Source: Loktanella sp. M215 (GTDB lineage Bacteria > Pseudomonadota > Alphaproteobacteria > Rhodobacterales > Rhodobacteraceae). Taken from it: 64,000 bases of DNA. The position numbers were made by a program, and so were the translations under genes. How positions within the stretch are numbered: position 1 is the first letter of the stretch; each line of letters starts with the position of its first letter. The notes below the pieces were generated by a model, which had not been told where the DNA came from, did not search any database, and was given only the letters and a program-made list of their open reading frames with translations. This document shows, one piece after another, positions 17,154 through 24,876 of the stretch. The stretch is taken from the NCBI RefSeq assembly GCF_021735925.1, contig NZ_WMEA01000001.1, positions 2,262,001-2,326,000 on the forward strand, written 5' to 3'.

Positions 17154-18392
17154 CTAAGCGGCTGTCTTGTGCGCTCCTGTGCGCGGCCCATCGACCAAGC
17201 CTTTATCGAACAGTGCACCTATACTGGCGCTGCTGAGTCCTACAATGTCCGCCAATATTTCCTCTGTATTTGCACCCAAAACCGGGGCTGCTGTCGCAGC
17301 TTCCCGGGGTGCACCGTGAAAAATGGCCGGGTGTGCAGGAGTCAAATAAGTGCCGGTATCAGGATGTTTGACAGCTCTGAACATCGGGTTGTCTTCGCTC
17401 AGATCAGAGTCGTCGGACATTGCCTCCCGCACGGATCTGAATTCAGACCAGGTGAGACCTGCGCTATTAAACGTCCCTTCGAAATCGCTGACATTGCGCG
17501 CCGCGAACCAAGGTTCGAAAACTGCTGTGATCGCTTTGCGGTGTCTCCAGCGATTGCCTTCATCGTCCAAAGACAGACCCAGCCTGGCTTCAAGCCCCTT
17601 GATCGCGTCACCCAGGCCTGTCGCCTTGACCAGCCCGATCCACTGGCGATGGGTCAGACCGATGACCATGACCCGCCGCCCGTCGGCGCAGAGGAAATCC
17701 TGTCCATAGGCCCCATAGAGGGCATTGCCTGCTTTGCCACGATCCGCGCCATTCAGCGAGACATCGCCAATGATACCAAGGTGGCCCAGCGTGGCTGCAG
17801 CCACATCTTTCAACGCAATTTCAACTTCTTGTCCGCCATGACCTCGCAAACGGTGGCGTTCTGCCGCGAGGAGGGCTGAAACGCATAGGTTGCCCGCGAT
17901 CAGGTCCCAAGCGGGAAGAGCATGGGCGACAGGCTCCTGACTGTCTTCGGGGCCTGTCATCATCGGAATGCCCAAAGCCGGATTGACCGTGTAGTCCACC
18001 TGAGGCCTTCCATGGCGATCGCCGGTGAGAGTGACCATCACGAGGTCTTCGCGGGCCTTGCTCAGGGTCTCATAGTCCATCCAACCGCGGACCCGCAGAT
18101 TGGTCAGAAACATCCCTGCATCGTCCCCCGGCGCCGTGATGATCTGAGAGATCAGCTCTCTGCCTTCCGCAGCTTTCATGTCGACGGCAATGGATTTCTT
18201 GCCCTTGTTCATGCCAGCCCAGAACAAGCTGTTTCCGTTGGGGGCAAGTGGCCAACGCCCTGCATCGAGTCCACCGCCGATGCGATCAAAGCGGATCACT
18301 TCCGCCCCCATTTGCGCTAGGGTCATTCCGGCGAGAGGCACGGCAACGAACGCTGATCCCTCGACCACTCGCATCCCCTTGAGAACCGTCAT
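17154..18392 (-). CDS. mct: CaiB/BaiF family III CoA transferase, 2-methylfumaryl-CoA isomerase (Mct)-like
   Basis: 412 residues; I start at the ATG giving MTVLKGMRVVEGSAFVAVPL, which overlaps the upstream hydratase stop. The N-terminal stretch (VVEGSAFVA..LAGMTLAQMGAEVIRFDRIGGG and GRWPLAPNGNSLFWAGMNKGK) resembles what I know of 2-methylfumaryl-CoA isomerases (mesaconyl-CoA C1-C4 CoA transferase). The family's catalytic Asp is in LPAWDLIAGN. The enzyme moves CoA within mesaconyl-CoA, an anaplerotic step of the 3-hydroxypropionate cycle or of C5-dicarboxylate use. The neighbouring upstream gene is the matching C4-CoA hydratase remnant, which supports the assignment; other CoA transferase specificities cannot be excluded. 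Confidence 0.72.
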   Translation of the reverse strand: MTVLKGMRVVEGSAFVAVPLAGMTLAQMGAEVIRFDRIGGGLDAGRWPLAPNGNSLFWAGMNKGKKSIAVDMKAAEGRELISQIITAPGDDAGMFLTNLRVRGWMDYETLSKAREDLVMVTLTGDRHGRPQVDYTVNPALGIPMMTGPEDSQEPVAHALPAWDLIAGNLCVSALLAAERHRLRGHGGQEVEIALKDVAAATLGHLGIIGDVSLNGADRGKAGNALYGAYGQDFLCADGRRVMVIGLTHRQWIGLVKATGLGDAIKGLEARLGLSLDDEGNRWRHRKAITAVFEPWFAARNVSDFEGTFNSAGLTWSEFRSVREAMSDDSDLSEDNPMFRAVKHPDTGTYLTPAHPAIFHGAPREAATAAPVLGANTEEILADIVGLSSASIGALFDKGLVDGPRTGAHKTAA

Positions 18393-19087
18393 TGTGTTTC
18401 CTCCCAAACGGCGCGGGCCTGCATGCATTGGTGTCCGTTCTGACCCGTCCACAGCGCAAGGCCCTCTTCGTCTTCCTGGCAAGCGATGTCGCAGGTGGCA
18501 CCCGCAAACATAGGATGCACGCTCCGGAACTCGAAGAAGAATGGTGATCGCCCCTTGTGCCGTGTTGCCGCGCGCATCAGGAATGTCGCTTGCAACGGAC
18601 CATGCACGACCAGTCCGGGATATTGTTCGACGGTCTGCGCATAGCTCTGATCATAGTGTATGCGGTGGGCGTTGAATGTGATCGCGGAATAGCGAAAAAG
18701 GAGCGTCTCGGGCGTTTCGATCATCTCTTGAGGGGCCGCTGGAAGGTCTTTCTTCGGCGGTGGCGTGAACATCTCCGGGATCTGCAGGTAAACGATGTCC
18801 TGGCGCTCTTCGATGGCGAGACCTTGAGTGCCATGTATGACGTGATCGAGTGTCAGCAGAACCATCGGGCCAGTCTTGCCCTGCTTTTCGACCAATGACC
18901 GGATGCGCGTCGACCGCTCCAGCGGCTCGCCCACATGGAGAGGGCGGTGAAACGTGAGACTGCCACCGGCCCACATGCGCCGCGGAAGGTGAACCGGCGG
19001 CAAGAGCGCCGCGCCGCGCACATGGCCGTCGATGTCCAAGGCGTCGAGTGTTTCTGTCGGGGTGAACGCGCACCAATGCCAGAGGGA
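18389..19087 (-). pseudogene. meh: mesaconyl-C4-CoA hydratase-like protein, N-terminus lost to an IS element
   Basis: The reading frame begins directly at the inverted repeat of the IS3-family element: it opens with SLWHWCAF, then runs through LPPVHLPRRMWAGGSLTFHRPL to the C-terminal hot-dog half with FRYSAITFNAHRIHYDQSYA and LVVHGPLQATF. In FAS1-like/HTD2-type hydratases PLWHW lies some 50-60 residues into the protein, so roughly the first fifth is missing. The catalytic part in the second half is intact, but no native start remains; the first usable codon would be a TTG at 19039. Its stop overlaps the mct-like gene's start, showing the original operon order meh-mct. Confidence 0.8.
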
Positions 19088-19126
19088 TGAGGTGCTCCCC
19101 TTCCCTTGGACAGGATCTGGCGCTTT

Positions 19127-20002
19127 CTAAGCTCTGATCTGCTCCTGCTGATCGGGTTGCGTTGCTTCGACTTTCAGCGAGTAGACTACGGCCGGTGGTT
19201 GGCCGCCAAGGGCTTTGTGCGGGCGGCGGTGATTGTAGAACCCCATCCATGTCCGGACACCCGCGCGGGCCTGAGACCCGGTCTCCCAGACATGCAGATA
19301 GACGCACTCGTATTTCAGCGTGCGCCACAGGCGCTCGATGAAGATGTTGTCCAAGTAGCGGCCCTTGCCATCCATCGATATGCGGACGCCCGACCGCCGC
19401 AGGCGGTCTGTCCAGGCAAACGATGTGAACTGCGATCCCTGATCGCTGTTCATGATGTCAGGTGGCCCGAACCGATAGATTGCCTCGTTCAGCGCGTCGA
19501 CGCAGAAGTCGGCGTCCAGCGTGTTCGAGATCCGCCACGCCAGAACCATTCGGGTGTGCCAGTCCATGATCGCCACCAGATAGAGAAACCCTCTGCGCAT
19601 CGGCAGGTAGGTGATGTCCACGCACCAAACCTGATTGGGCCGCTCTACGCGCAGCCCGCGTAAGAGGTAGGGATAGGTCTTGTGCCCCTTCGCCGGCTTG
19701 CTGGTGTTGGGTTTCTGGTAGATTGGAATCAAACCAATCAGGCGCATAAGCCGACGGATGCGCTTTTCGTTCACCGCGTGTCCCTCGTTGCGCAGGTGCC
19801 ACGTCATCTGGCGCACGCCGAAGAAGGGCGTCTCCAGGAATTGCACGTCGATCAGCCGCATCAGCGCGAGGTTCTGCTCCGTCTCACCCTGCGGCGTATA
19901 GTAAAACGACGACCGAGAAACCTGTAGCAGCGCGCACTGCTGGCCAATCGACAGGTCCGGATGGTCGCGCTCGACCATGCTGCGCCTCACTTCCCGCCCC
20001 AA
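19127..20002 (-). CDS. IS3-family transposase OrfB (DDE integrase domain)
   Basis: 291 residues. The HTH_21-like region VRQMTWHLRNEGHAVNEKRIRRLMR is followed by the rve catalytic core: first Asp in WCVDITYLP, second in MNSDQGSQFTS and the Glu in NIFIERLWRTLKYE, all conserved, so it should be an active transposase. In this family OrfB is normally made as an OrfAB fusion by -1 frameshifting; the two frames overlap by 16 bases here. The C-terminal FYNHRRPHKALGG is also typical. Confidence 0.92.
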   Translation of the reverse strand: MGREVRRSMVERDHPDLSIGQQCALLQVSRSSFYYTPQGETEQNLALMRLIDVQFLETPFFGVRQMTWHLRNEGHAVNEKRIRRLMRLIGLIPIYQKPNTSKPAKGHKTYPYLLRGLRVERPNQVWCVDITYLPMRRGFLYLVAIMDWHTRMVLAWRISNTLDADFCVDALNEAIYRFGPPDIMNSDQGSQFTSFAWTDRLRRSGVRISMDGKGRYLDNIFIERLWRTLKYECVYLHVWETGSQARAGVRTWMGFYNHRRPHKALGGQPPAVVYSLKVEATQPDQQEQIRA

Positions 20003-20280
20003 GGTTTGAGCTTTCTTTCCAAAAAGAGTTGGCCACCGCCAGCTCCCCCGATCTTGGCATGCAGATCCCTGACCTGGTCTTCATCGATGACCGGCGTCTT
20101 GCGGCCGCCGCGTTCAAAGACACCGGACGCGCCATCCAGCAGCGCACGTTTCCATTGGTTGATCATCGTCGGATGCACGCCGAACCGGCTCGCCAGCTCC
20201 GACACCGTCGCCTCACCTTTCAGCGCCTCAAGCGCCACCTTCGCCTTGAACTCAGGGGCGTGCTGCTTTCGTTTCGACAT
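19987..20280 (-). CDS. IS3-family transposase OrfA (helix-turn-helix)
   Basis: 97 residues. SKRKQHAPEFKAKVALEALKGEATVSELASRFGVHPTMINQWKRALL is the HTH_Tnp_1 DNA-binding domain of IS3 OrfA proteins; a short helical tail (QLFLERKLKPW) corresponds to the leucine-zipper region used for multimerisation. It lies at the upstream end of the element, about 80 bases inside the terminal repeat, and overlaps OrfB. Confidence 0.9.
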   Translation of the reverse strand: MSKRKQHAPEFKAKVALEALKGEATVSELASRFGVHPTMINQWKRALLDGASGVFERGGRKTPVIDEDQVRDLHAKIGGAGGGQLFLERKLKPWGGK

Positions 20281-20360
20281 CTTCGATCTCCTTCGTGGTG
20301 AAGATCAACAGACAGCAAATCGGAGCTTACGTCAGTGTCCAGTTTTCGGGGGGCACCTCA

Positions 20361-21803
20361 CTCTTCACGTGCAACAGTCTTGAAGCGGTGTCGCCACCCA
20401 TGGTTGGGGCTCACCGCAGGCGGGACGAGCCCTTCTTTTTTAAGCCATTCAGCAATTCGGTTACCAGTAGTTTGCGCGCGTTTTAGAACGGTCCCTTTAC
20501 CGTATTCAGGGACGAACAGTGGGCCTGATTGGGCTGCAGAAACGAAGGCGATGAAGCCGGCTTCGACAAGGGCAGGGTGGATCGGCACGTCCCGATAGCC
20601 GCCAGACTTAACTGTTCCGGCATCCGGCGTAATACGCATTGAGTAAATTTCGCCTTCCAGTGAGATGTCCAGTTTACGAAGCTGCGTCAGCTCAACGACG
20701 CGGGCGCCGCTGTAGGCAAGAAGGAGCGGGACCCATTTTTTTTGCAGCTGACGTTTGAGGATATTCTCGAATGGAACCGCCGTTGAAGGGCTTTGGTTCA
20801 TAATTGTAAGCAAATAGCAAAACCGCGTTCGCTTCTTCTTCCGTATATCCCTGCTCCCTCGATTTAATCTGTTTTGGCATTTCCTGCCGGACATCCTTAG
20901 CCGGGTTCTCATCCAAAAGGTCTTCGGAAACGGCCCACTTCAAAACTGCCTTAACGGCTGTGAGGTGAACTTTTTTTATTGTGCTAGGCGCCAGGGACAT
21001 TCTTAGCATATCCCGCCACTTGATAATGTCTTTTTTGAAATCTTGCGCGCGTTGTCATGGCCTAGATGGGACACCAGGCTCGGAAATACGGGTTTCCAGC
21101 GTAGCTCTGTGCCCTTGCTGCGACCGAGGTAATTCCGCGTGGCAATATAGTCTTCAAACAATCCCGAGAGGGACACGGATGCCCTTTCTCGTTCGAGCGG
21201 CGGAACATTTTGCAATATCGGATCAACTGGAACACCAGAGTAGTCGCCGTCATCACGTTCGACGACGCGGGCAAGCGCTTCTAGCTCTGACGTGCAAAGG
21301 GCACGTGCCAGCTCTCGCCACTCAGGTGTGTTAGGTTCCGCGGTAGTATTTCCAATTTTACGAAAATGCTCGATACGATGGCCAACCAAATTTGCCAGCT
21401 CGAGGTTACTCGCCGTTCCTGCGATCCCGCAGCGTAACATCGCCACGTAGCGATCGTCTACAGCGACTAGGCCGTATGCTGGTTGCGTGTTGCGTGCATC
21501 GTTATCCTGCATCAACCGGGCTTCGTAGCTTTGCAGAGCTATCTGCTGGGCCGACAGAGGATACCGTCCGGGAACCGCCAATTCCCCTTCGGCTGAGGCT
21601 CTTTGCTGTTCAGCAATTGCAATGATTTGGAACAGTCCAGCCAAGACACCCGGATGCTTACGTTCTGCAGCACGAAGGTCACCGCCGAGAGGCTCACGAA
21701 GTTCTGTCTTGTTATCGAGGTAGGCTCGGAGACTTTTTGGAATAACGAGTCGAGCGTAGTAGCGCCCGTCGCGGAGCTGAAAGTGCCGTAATTTACCTGC
21801 CAT
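20361..21803 (-). pseudogene. tyrosine recombinase (phage-type integrase), two frameshifts and 3' end removed by the IS
   Basis: The start ATG at 21803 opens MAGKLRHFQLRDGRYYARLVIPK, like roseobacter phage integrases with an N-terminal DUF6538-like region. The reading frame is lost at an A6 run near 21025-21031 (restored with one more A, giving KDIIKWRDMLRM) and returns to the first frame at an A8 run near 20738-20745 (one A too many, giving KKWVPLLLAYSGARVVEL). The core-binding domain, the catalytic Arg of SGARVVE and HGWRHRF are present, but the gene ends at the IS3 terminal repeat before the catalytic Tyr. It is therefore inactive whatever the status of the frameshifts. Confidence 0.85.
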
Positions 21804-21893
21804 AGAGAACCCACTTTGTAACGTGCTTTGTAACATCAGGATGGACAAAGCACCTGCAACGCAAGGGTATTCTTTAATATCAAGGGGTTCAGA

Positions 21894-21946
21894 TGGTGCT
21901 GTGAGAGAGGATTGAACTCTCGACCTCACCCTTACCAAGGGTGTGT
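21894..21946 (-). other. 3' half of a tRNA-Thr (GGT) gene, probable integrase attachment site
   Basis: Read on the minus strand: anticodon stem-loop CACCC-TTGGTAA-GGGTG with anticodon GGT (Thr), a five-base variable region, the T arm GAGAG-TTCAATC-CTCTC, and acceptor end TCACAGCACCA including CCA. The D arm and 5' acceptor strand are absent; the sequence upstream becomes unrelated right after the anticodon stem. Such 3' tRNA pieces are att copies left by tRNA-targeting integrases, and a broken integrase gene starts about 90 bases away. It cannot be a working tRNA. Confidence 0.75.
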
Positions 21947-22149
21947 GCTTTGTCTTATCATGCGAACTTGTATGTATCGTATGTTTTACAAAGAGATGAG
22001 ACAGATGCGACTTTGTAATCTGTGGATTACATCCCTCTCGTCGATGGTTGCAAAATAGATACACGCATGATGACGTCTTATCAAGCGATCTGCGTACAGA
22101 TGAACGCTCGCACTCTCCCCTGATGTGCTTGTCTTATCATGCGTGAACT
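21945..22149. repeat. three copies of a CTTATCA(T/A)GCG direct repeat next to the tRNA fragment
   Basis: CTTATCATGCG at 21954-21964 and 22133-22143, with CTTATCAAGCG at 22077-22087. The first and third are parts of a longer near-repeat, GTGCTT(T)GTCTTATCATGCG plus GAACT. Their position beside an att-like tRNA piece suggests arm-type integrase sites or excisionase sites; another reading is replication iterons. The rest of 21804-22389 shows no gene. Confidence 0.5.
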
Positions 22150-22389
22150 CGCTTGACGCCGAGTCCGCTGTGGTACACTGTCTTGATATGGACACCGCAA
22201 CGCACCAGCACCGAATATCGTAGCCCACGGCGGCCCTCACGGGGCTACGAACGGGAGACAGCACAGGTGTGCGGGAGGGTCTTATACCCCCTTAAGGCGC
22301 CAGATCAGCGTTCACGGCCGGGATCGTTACCCGGGTCTCCTACCATTTCTGTAATCAGTTTTAGGCCTTAACGGGCGAACGGAGGCGTC

Positions 22390-22902
22390 ATGTCGTTCAC
22401 GACTGACCACCTGGTCTTCATCGACTTTGAGGCATCGGGCCTCGACGCGAACAGCTGGCCCGTAGAGGTCGGTCTGACAATCATCGCTGGTGGCCAACTG
22501 CAGACCTGGTCGTCACTTATCAAGCCGGAGCCTGACTGGCCAGCGCGGTCCTGGGACGCGCGAGCTGAGCAGATCCACGGCATCAGCAGGACAGATCTGG
22601 ACGGGGCGCCGGCGGCCGCTGACGTCGCGAGGGAACTCCTGGCCCGCATCGGTCAACGGAGCGTTGTCAGCGACGCGCCGGGTTTCGACTGGAACTGGTG
22701 TTTTAAGCTGGTCGACGTCATCGATGCCGTGCCGCCGAGGTTTCAGGACGTGGACAGGATCGTCAAAATGGCTTGCAAGGGTCAGATGGGCGCCATGCTG
22801 GTGGCCTTCAGCCACTTGTCAGATGCGCCGCGAGAGCACCGCGTCGGTGCCGACACCGAGCGTATGGCGACCGCCTTCGTCAAGGGGATGTCGATGCTAT
22901 GA
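22390..22902 (+). CDS. DEDD-type 3'-5' exonuclease
   Basis: 170 residues. The DEDDh exonuclease motifs are in order: FIDFEASG (Asp/Glu) at about 11-18, a central Asp in DAPGFDWNW and a C-terminal HRVGADTERM with His and Asp. The family includes the proofreading and RNase T-like exonucleases; small phage versions such as this process DNA or RNA during replication. A GGAGG box sits just before the ATG, and the stop overlaps the next gene by four bases. First + strand gene of the mobile element. Confidence 0.82.
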   Translation: MSFTTDHLVFIDFEASGLDANSWPVEVGLTIIAGGQLQTWSSLIKPEPDWPARSWDARAEQIHGISRTDLDGAPAAADVARELLARIGQRSVVSDAPGFDWNWCFKLVDVIDAVPPRFQDVDRIVKMACKGQMGAMLVAFSHLSDAPREHRVGADTERMATAFVKGMSML

Positions 22903-23243
22903 CGCAGGCAGACTACCCGGACCTTGGAACGTGGATCCTCCGGTTTGAAGATGGCATGAAACTGGGCGACGGGATGAATTGCATCGACGTCGAGAGGTGG
23001 TCAATCCGGCGCGAGAGGCACGGCCGTTGGACACTGACAGGAAATGTGGATGGGTCGCCACTGGGTCAGAATCTGCTGGTCGGCCTGACGACGGGGCTGA
23101 CGCACGCATGCACGACGCGCGGTTGGTGCAAGCTCATCAGGTGGAAAAATCACACGCTATTCCCGCATGATGCGGGCTACGTTTTTAATGAGCTAAGGTT
23201 TCTAAGGGAAGTCTACCGACGGGTGCTGACAGAAGACGACTGA
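22899..23243 (+). CDS. hypothetical protein of the mobile element
   Basis: 114 residues, starting at an ATG that overlaps the exonuclease stop (ATGA). No family recognised. Soluble, with many Arg and Trp residues (RWSIRRERHGRWTLTGNV, WCKLIRWKNHTLF), no signal peptide or membrane segment. Translational coupling to the exonuclease suggests a shared role in nucleic-acid handling. Its 3' end overlaps the opposite-strand lipoprotein gene by about 30 bases. Confidence 0.6.
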   Translation: MTQADYPDLGTWILRFEDGMKLGDGMNCIDVERWSIRRERHGRWTLTGNVDGSPLGQNLLVGLTTGLTHACTTRGWCKLIRWKNHTLFPHDAGYVFNELRFLREVYRRVLTEDD

Positions 23244-23476
23244 GAGATGTTCAGGCCGTCGTGGCATTGCTGCCAGCCGTCCAAGGCCTCAGCTCGGCTG
23301 GCTGCCAGGTCCCGGAACGTTGAGCCTTCGAGGAGCAAGGAGCGACCAGCGGGATCAGGGCAGACGATCTCAATGCGCGGCGGCGTAACCGCAGCCGGAA
23401 ACCCAGTGCCTGCGGCGCAAGCAGACAGGACCAGCGGGAGAAGAAATCCAACAGAAAGAATAGAACAAGACTTCAT
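23213..23476 (-). CDS. small lipoprotein, probable outer-membrane spanin (Rz1-like)
   Basis: 87 residues from the ATG at 23476. Begins MKSCSILSVGFLLPLVLSAC: a signal peptide ending in a lipobox (LSAC), so the mature protein is lipid-anchored at Cys20. The mature part is short and Pro/Ala-containing at first (AAVTPPRIE), as in phage o-spanins. It follows an inner-membrane coiled-coil protein of the Rz type and an endolysin on the same strand, the classical lysis order. In a spanin pair this partner spans the periplasm with the i-spanin and fuses the membranes at the last step of lysis. Confidence 0.62.
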   Translation of the reverse strand: MKSCSILSVGFLLPLVLSACAAGTGFPAAVTPPRIEIVCPDPAGRSLLLEGSTFRDLAASRAEALDGWQQCHDGLNISQSSSVSTRR

Positions 23477-23545
23477 CACACCACCACTTTCTTCCTGATT
23501 TTCCTTACCCACCCGACCAAAGCCGCCGCAGGCACCAGTTCTTCT

Positions 23546-23836
23546 TCAGTCGAGCAGAGCGCCCGGGAGGGCCTCGTCGACACACACACCTTTGGCTGCC
23601 CTGATGCGGGCCAGCCTGTCTATATATGCAGCATCAGAGGCCGGCCTCGCAGTCCGCAGGGCTTCCACCTGCGCGACCATCACATCGGCCGCCTCTGCAT
23701 ACGCTGACACGGCCAGCCGCGATGCCTGAAGCTCGACATCCGTCGCGCGCAAGTCCGACCGCAAGGACAAGACATACGCCCCAAACGCCGCGACAATCGC
23801 GACCAGGGCTACGGCGAACTGAACCCTGCCCAGCAT
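23546..23836 (-). CDS. probable inner-membrane spanin (Rz-like)
   Basis: 96 residues from the ATG at 23836, which shares a base with the previous gene's stop (a start 12 bases upstream is also open). One N-terminal transmembrane helix (QFAVALVAIVAAFGAYVL) followed by a charged helical domain, SLRSDLRATDVELQASRLAV..., likely a coiled coil in the periplasm. This topology and its place between the endolysin and a small lipoprotein gene match an i-spanin. Sequence homology is not strong enough to be certain. Confidence 0.62.
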   Translation of the reverse strand: MLGRVQFAVALVAIVAAFGAYVLSLRSDLRATDVELQASRLAVSAYAEAADVMVAQVEALRTARPASDAAYIDRLARIRAAKGVCVDEALPGALLD

Positions 23837-24036
23837 CACGTATCCCAACCCGGCTTGCAGATCCGCGCGAGTTCGTCGAGCGCCCTGATTGTGCCCGACT
23901 TTTCGATCCGGTCTGATGCGTGGTCTGCTGTCACTGCAACATCGATCATCGCGCCTTGTGCCCGGTTCTCAAATAGAACCATGGTCAGCAGCCCGATAGT
24001 CGCGATCAGTAGAGTGACGGTGATAAACTTGAACAT
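23836..24036 (-). CDS. small membrane protein of the lysis cassette
   Basis: 66 residues with one N-terminal hydrophobic helix (ITVTLLIATIGLLTMVLF) and a hydrophilic tail that contains 'AVTADHASDRIEKSGTIRALDELARICKPGW'. The gene begins one base after the stop of a 24-codon open frame and its own stop overlaps the spanin gene. It could be a holin or a regulatory membrane protein of lysis; no homologue is recognised. Confidence 0.6.
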   Translation of the reverse strand: MFKFITVTLLIATIGLLTMVLFENRAQGAMIDVAVTADHASDRIEKSGTIRALDELARICKPGWDT

Positions 24037-24037
24037 G

Positions 24038-24112
24038 TCAGCAACTCCCGGCTGCGATTGCGTAGACCCACGCCGACGCGGCGATGGCGGCGATGATGAC
24101 GTTGATCCTCAT
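24038..24112 (-). CDS. 24-residue hydrophobic peptide of the lysis cassette
   Basis: A tiny open frame MRINVIIAAIAASAWVYAIA followed by AGSC and stop. Its ATG overlaps the ancestral endolysin stop (TGATG) and its stop is followed after one base by the next gene's ATG. The peptide is almost entirely one transmembrane helix. The tight coupling on both sides is the main evidence that it is a real gene; a holin- or pinholin-like role is possible. Confidence 0.5.
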   Translation of the reverse strand: MRINVIIAAIAASAWVYAIAAGSC

Positions 24113-24645
24113 CAGCGCGTCCAAAGGCCGGCGCAGAACGGCTTCTGCACACTGATCGGCTTCACGGGTGCTTGGGCTGCCGTGACCGGCGTCAGAAACA
24201 GCGACCGCTCATCTTCCCGGCGCCGTGTCAGGCCACGGAGAACGACCTTTTTCCCTTTGACGGTGCCCTTGTTCTATAGCCGCAGGCGATCCGCAGCGTC
24301 CTGCACGTTGCCCGCGTTGAACTGGCGAAGCGAAGATGATGTGGCGAAGTTCGCCGAACCGACGTTGTAGACGAAGGACAAGTAGCCGCCGCGCTGGTTC
24401 TCGTTGATCGGGCGTGTGATCAACCGGTCCATCTCGGCGCCGAACTTTTCCAGTGTCGCCTCGAAGTAGGCATCCGCCTGAGCCTGCGTGATCGTCATGC
24501 CGGCCCGCGGCGAGATCCCGACACCGGCCCTGGAAGTCGTGCCCCAGCCGATCGTCCAGACCCCGACAGCGTCGAGATACGCATTCAGGTGGCACTGCTC
24601 GTAGCTTTGAATGAGTGCTCTGGTCGCGTCGTTCACATGCGTCAT
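24112..24645 (-). pseudogene. phage lysozyme (GH24 endolysin) interrupted by an in-frame TAG
   Basis: From the ATG at 24645 (AGGAG six bases upstream) the product has the GH24 catalytic order: Glu in IQSYEQCHLNAYLD, then the DAVGVWTIGWGTT segment with the catalytic Asp/Thr, and later NENQRGGYLSFVYNVG. At 24274-24276 the frame meets TAG after DAADRLRL, where the family has Trp (RLxxW). Beyond it the same frame continues for 53 codons with clear endolysin sequence (KKVVLRGLTRRREDERSLFL) to a TGA that overlaps the next gene. One G-to-A change (TGG to TAG) explains it. Unless suppressed, the protein would lack its C-terminal region. Confidence 0.82.
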
Positions 24646-24876
24646 GTCGATCTCCTGCTTTCCATCAGGATACCGATCGGACCCATTGCTATGCGCGGCT
24701 GGGCAAGTCACCGAAATCAGAATGCGGAAGTTTTGCGAAATGATACATCCCTGAAAGCAATGGGAATTTCATGACTACCGCTCACTTAACAGCAGCATCT
24801 TCCGGTTTCGATACGCCCGCCGAAATGCGCCAAACAGCCGGTGCAGCGAATGTCTCTGAAGAACGGAGACAGGCAC

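Larger units (their letters stand above)
19088..20360 (-). mobile_element. IS3-family insertion sequence (about 1.27 kb)
   Basis: Two overlapping transposase frames are framed by imperfect inverted repeats: TGAGGTGCTCCCC...TTGGACA reading inward at 19088 and TGAGGTGCCCCCC...CTGGACA reading inward (minus strand) from 20360. The usual 3-4 base target duplication is not seen (GGA on one side, CTC on the other). The left flank is the cut hydratase gene and the right flank is a cut integrase gene, two unrelated reading frames. This indicates a deletion adjacent to the element or recombination between two copies after insertion. Confidence 0.88.

Noticed and set aside
21894..21946. Functional tRNA-Thr gene
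   Set aside because: Only the anticodon arm onward is present; no D arm or 5' acceptor strand can be formed from the flanking sequence.
21945..22149. CRISPR-like array
   Set aside because: Only three short, unevenly spaced copies, no uniform spacers and no cas genes in the window.
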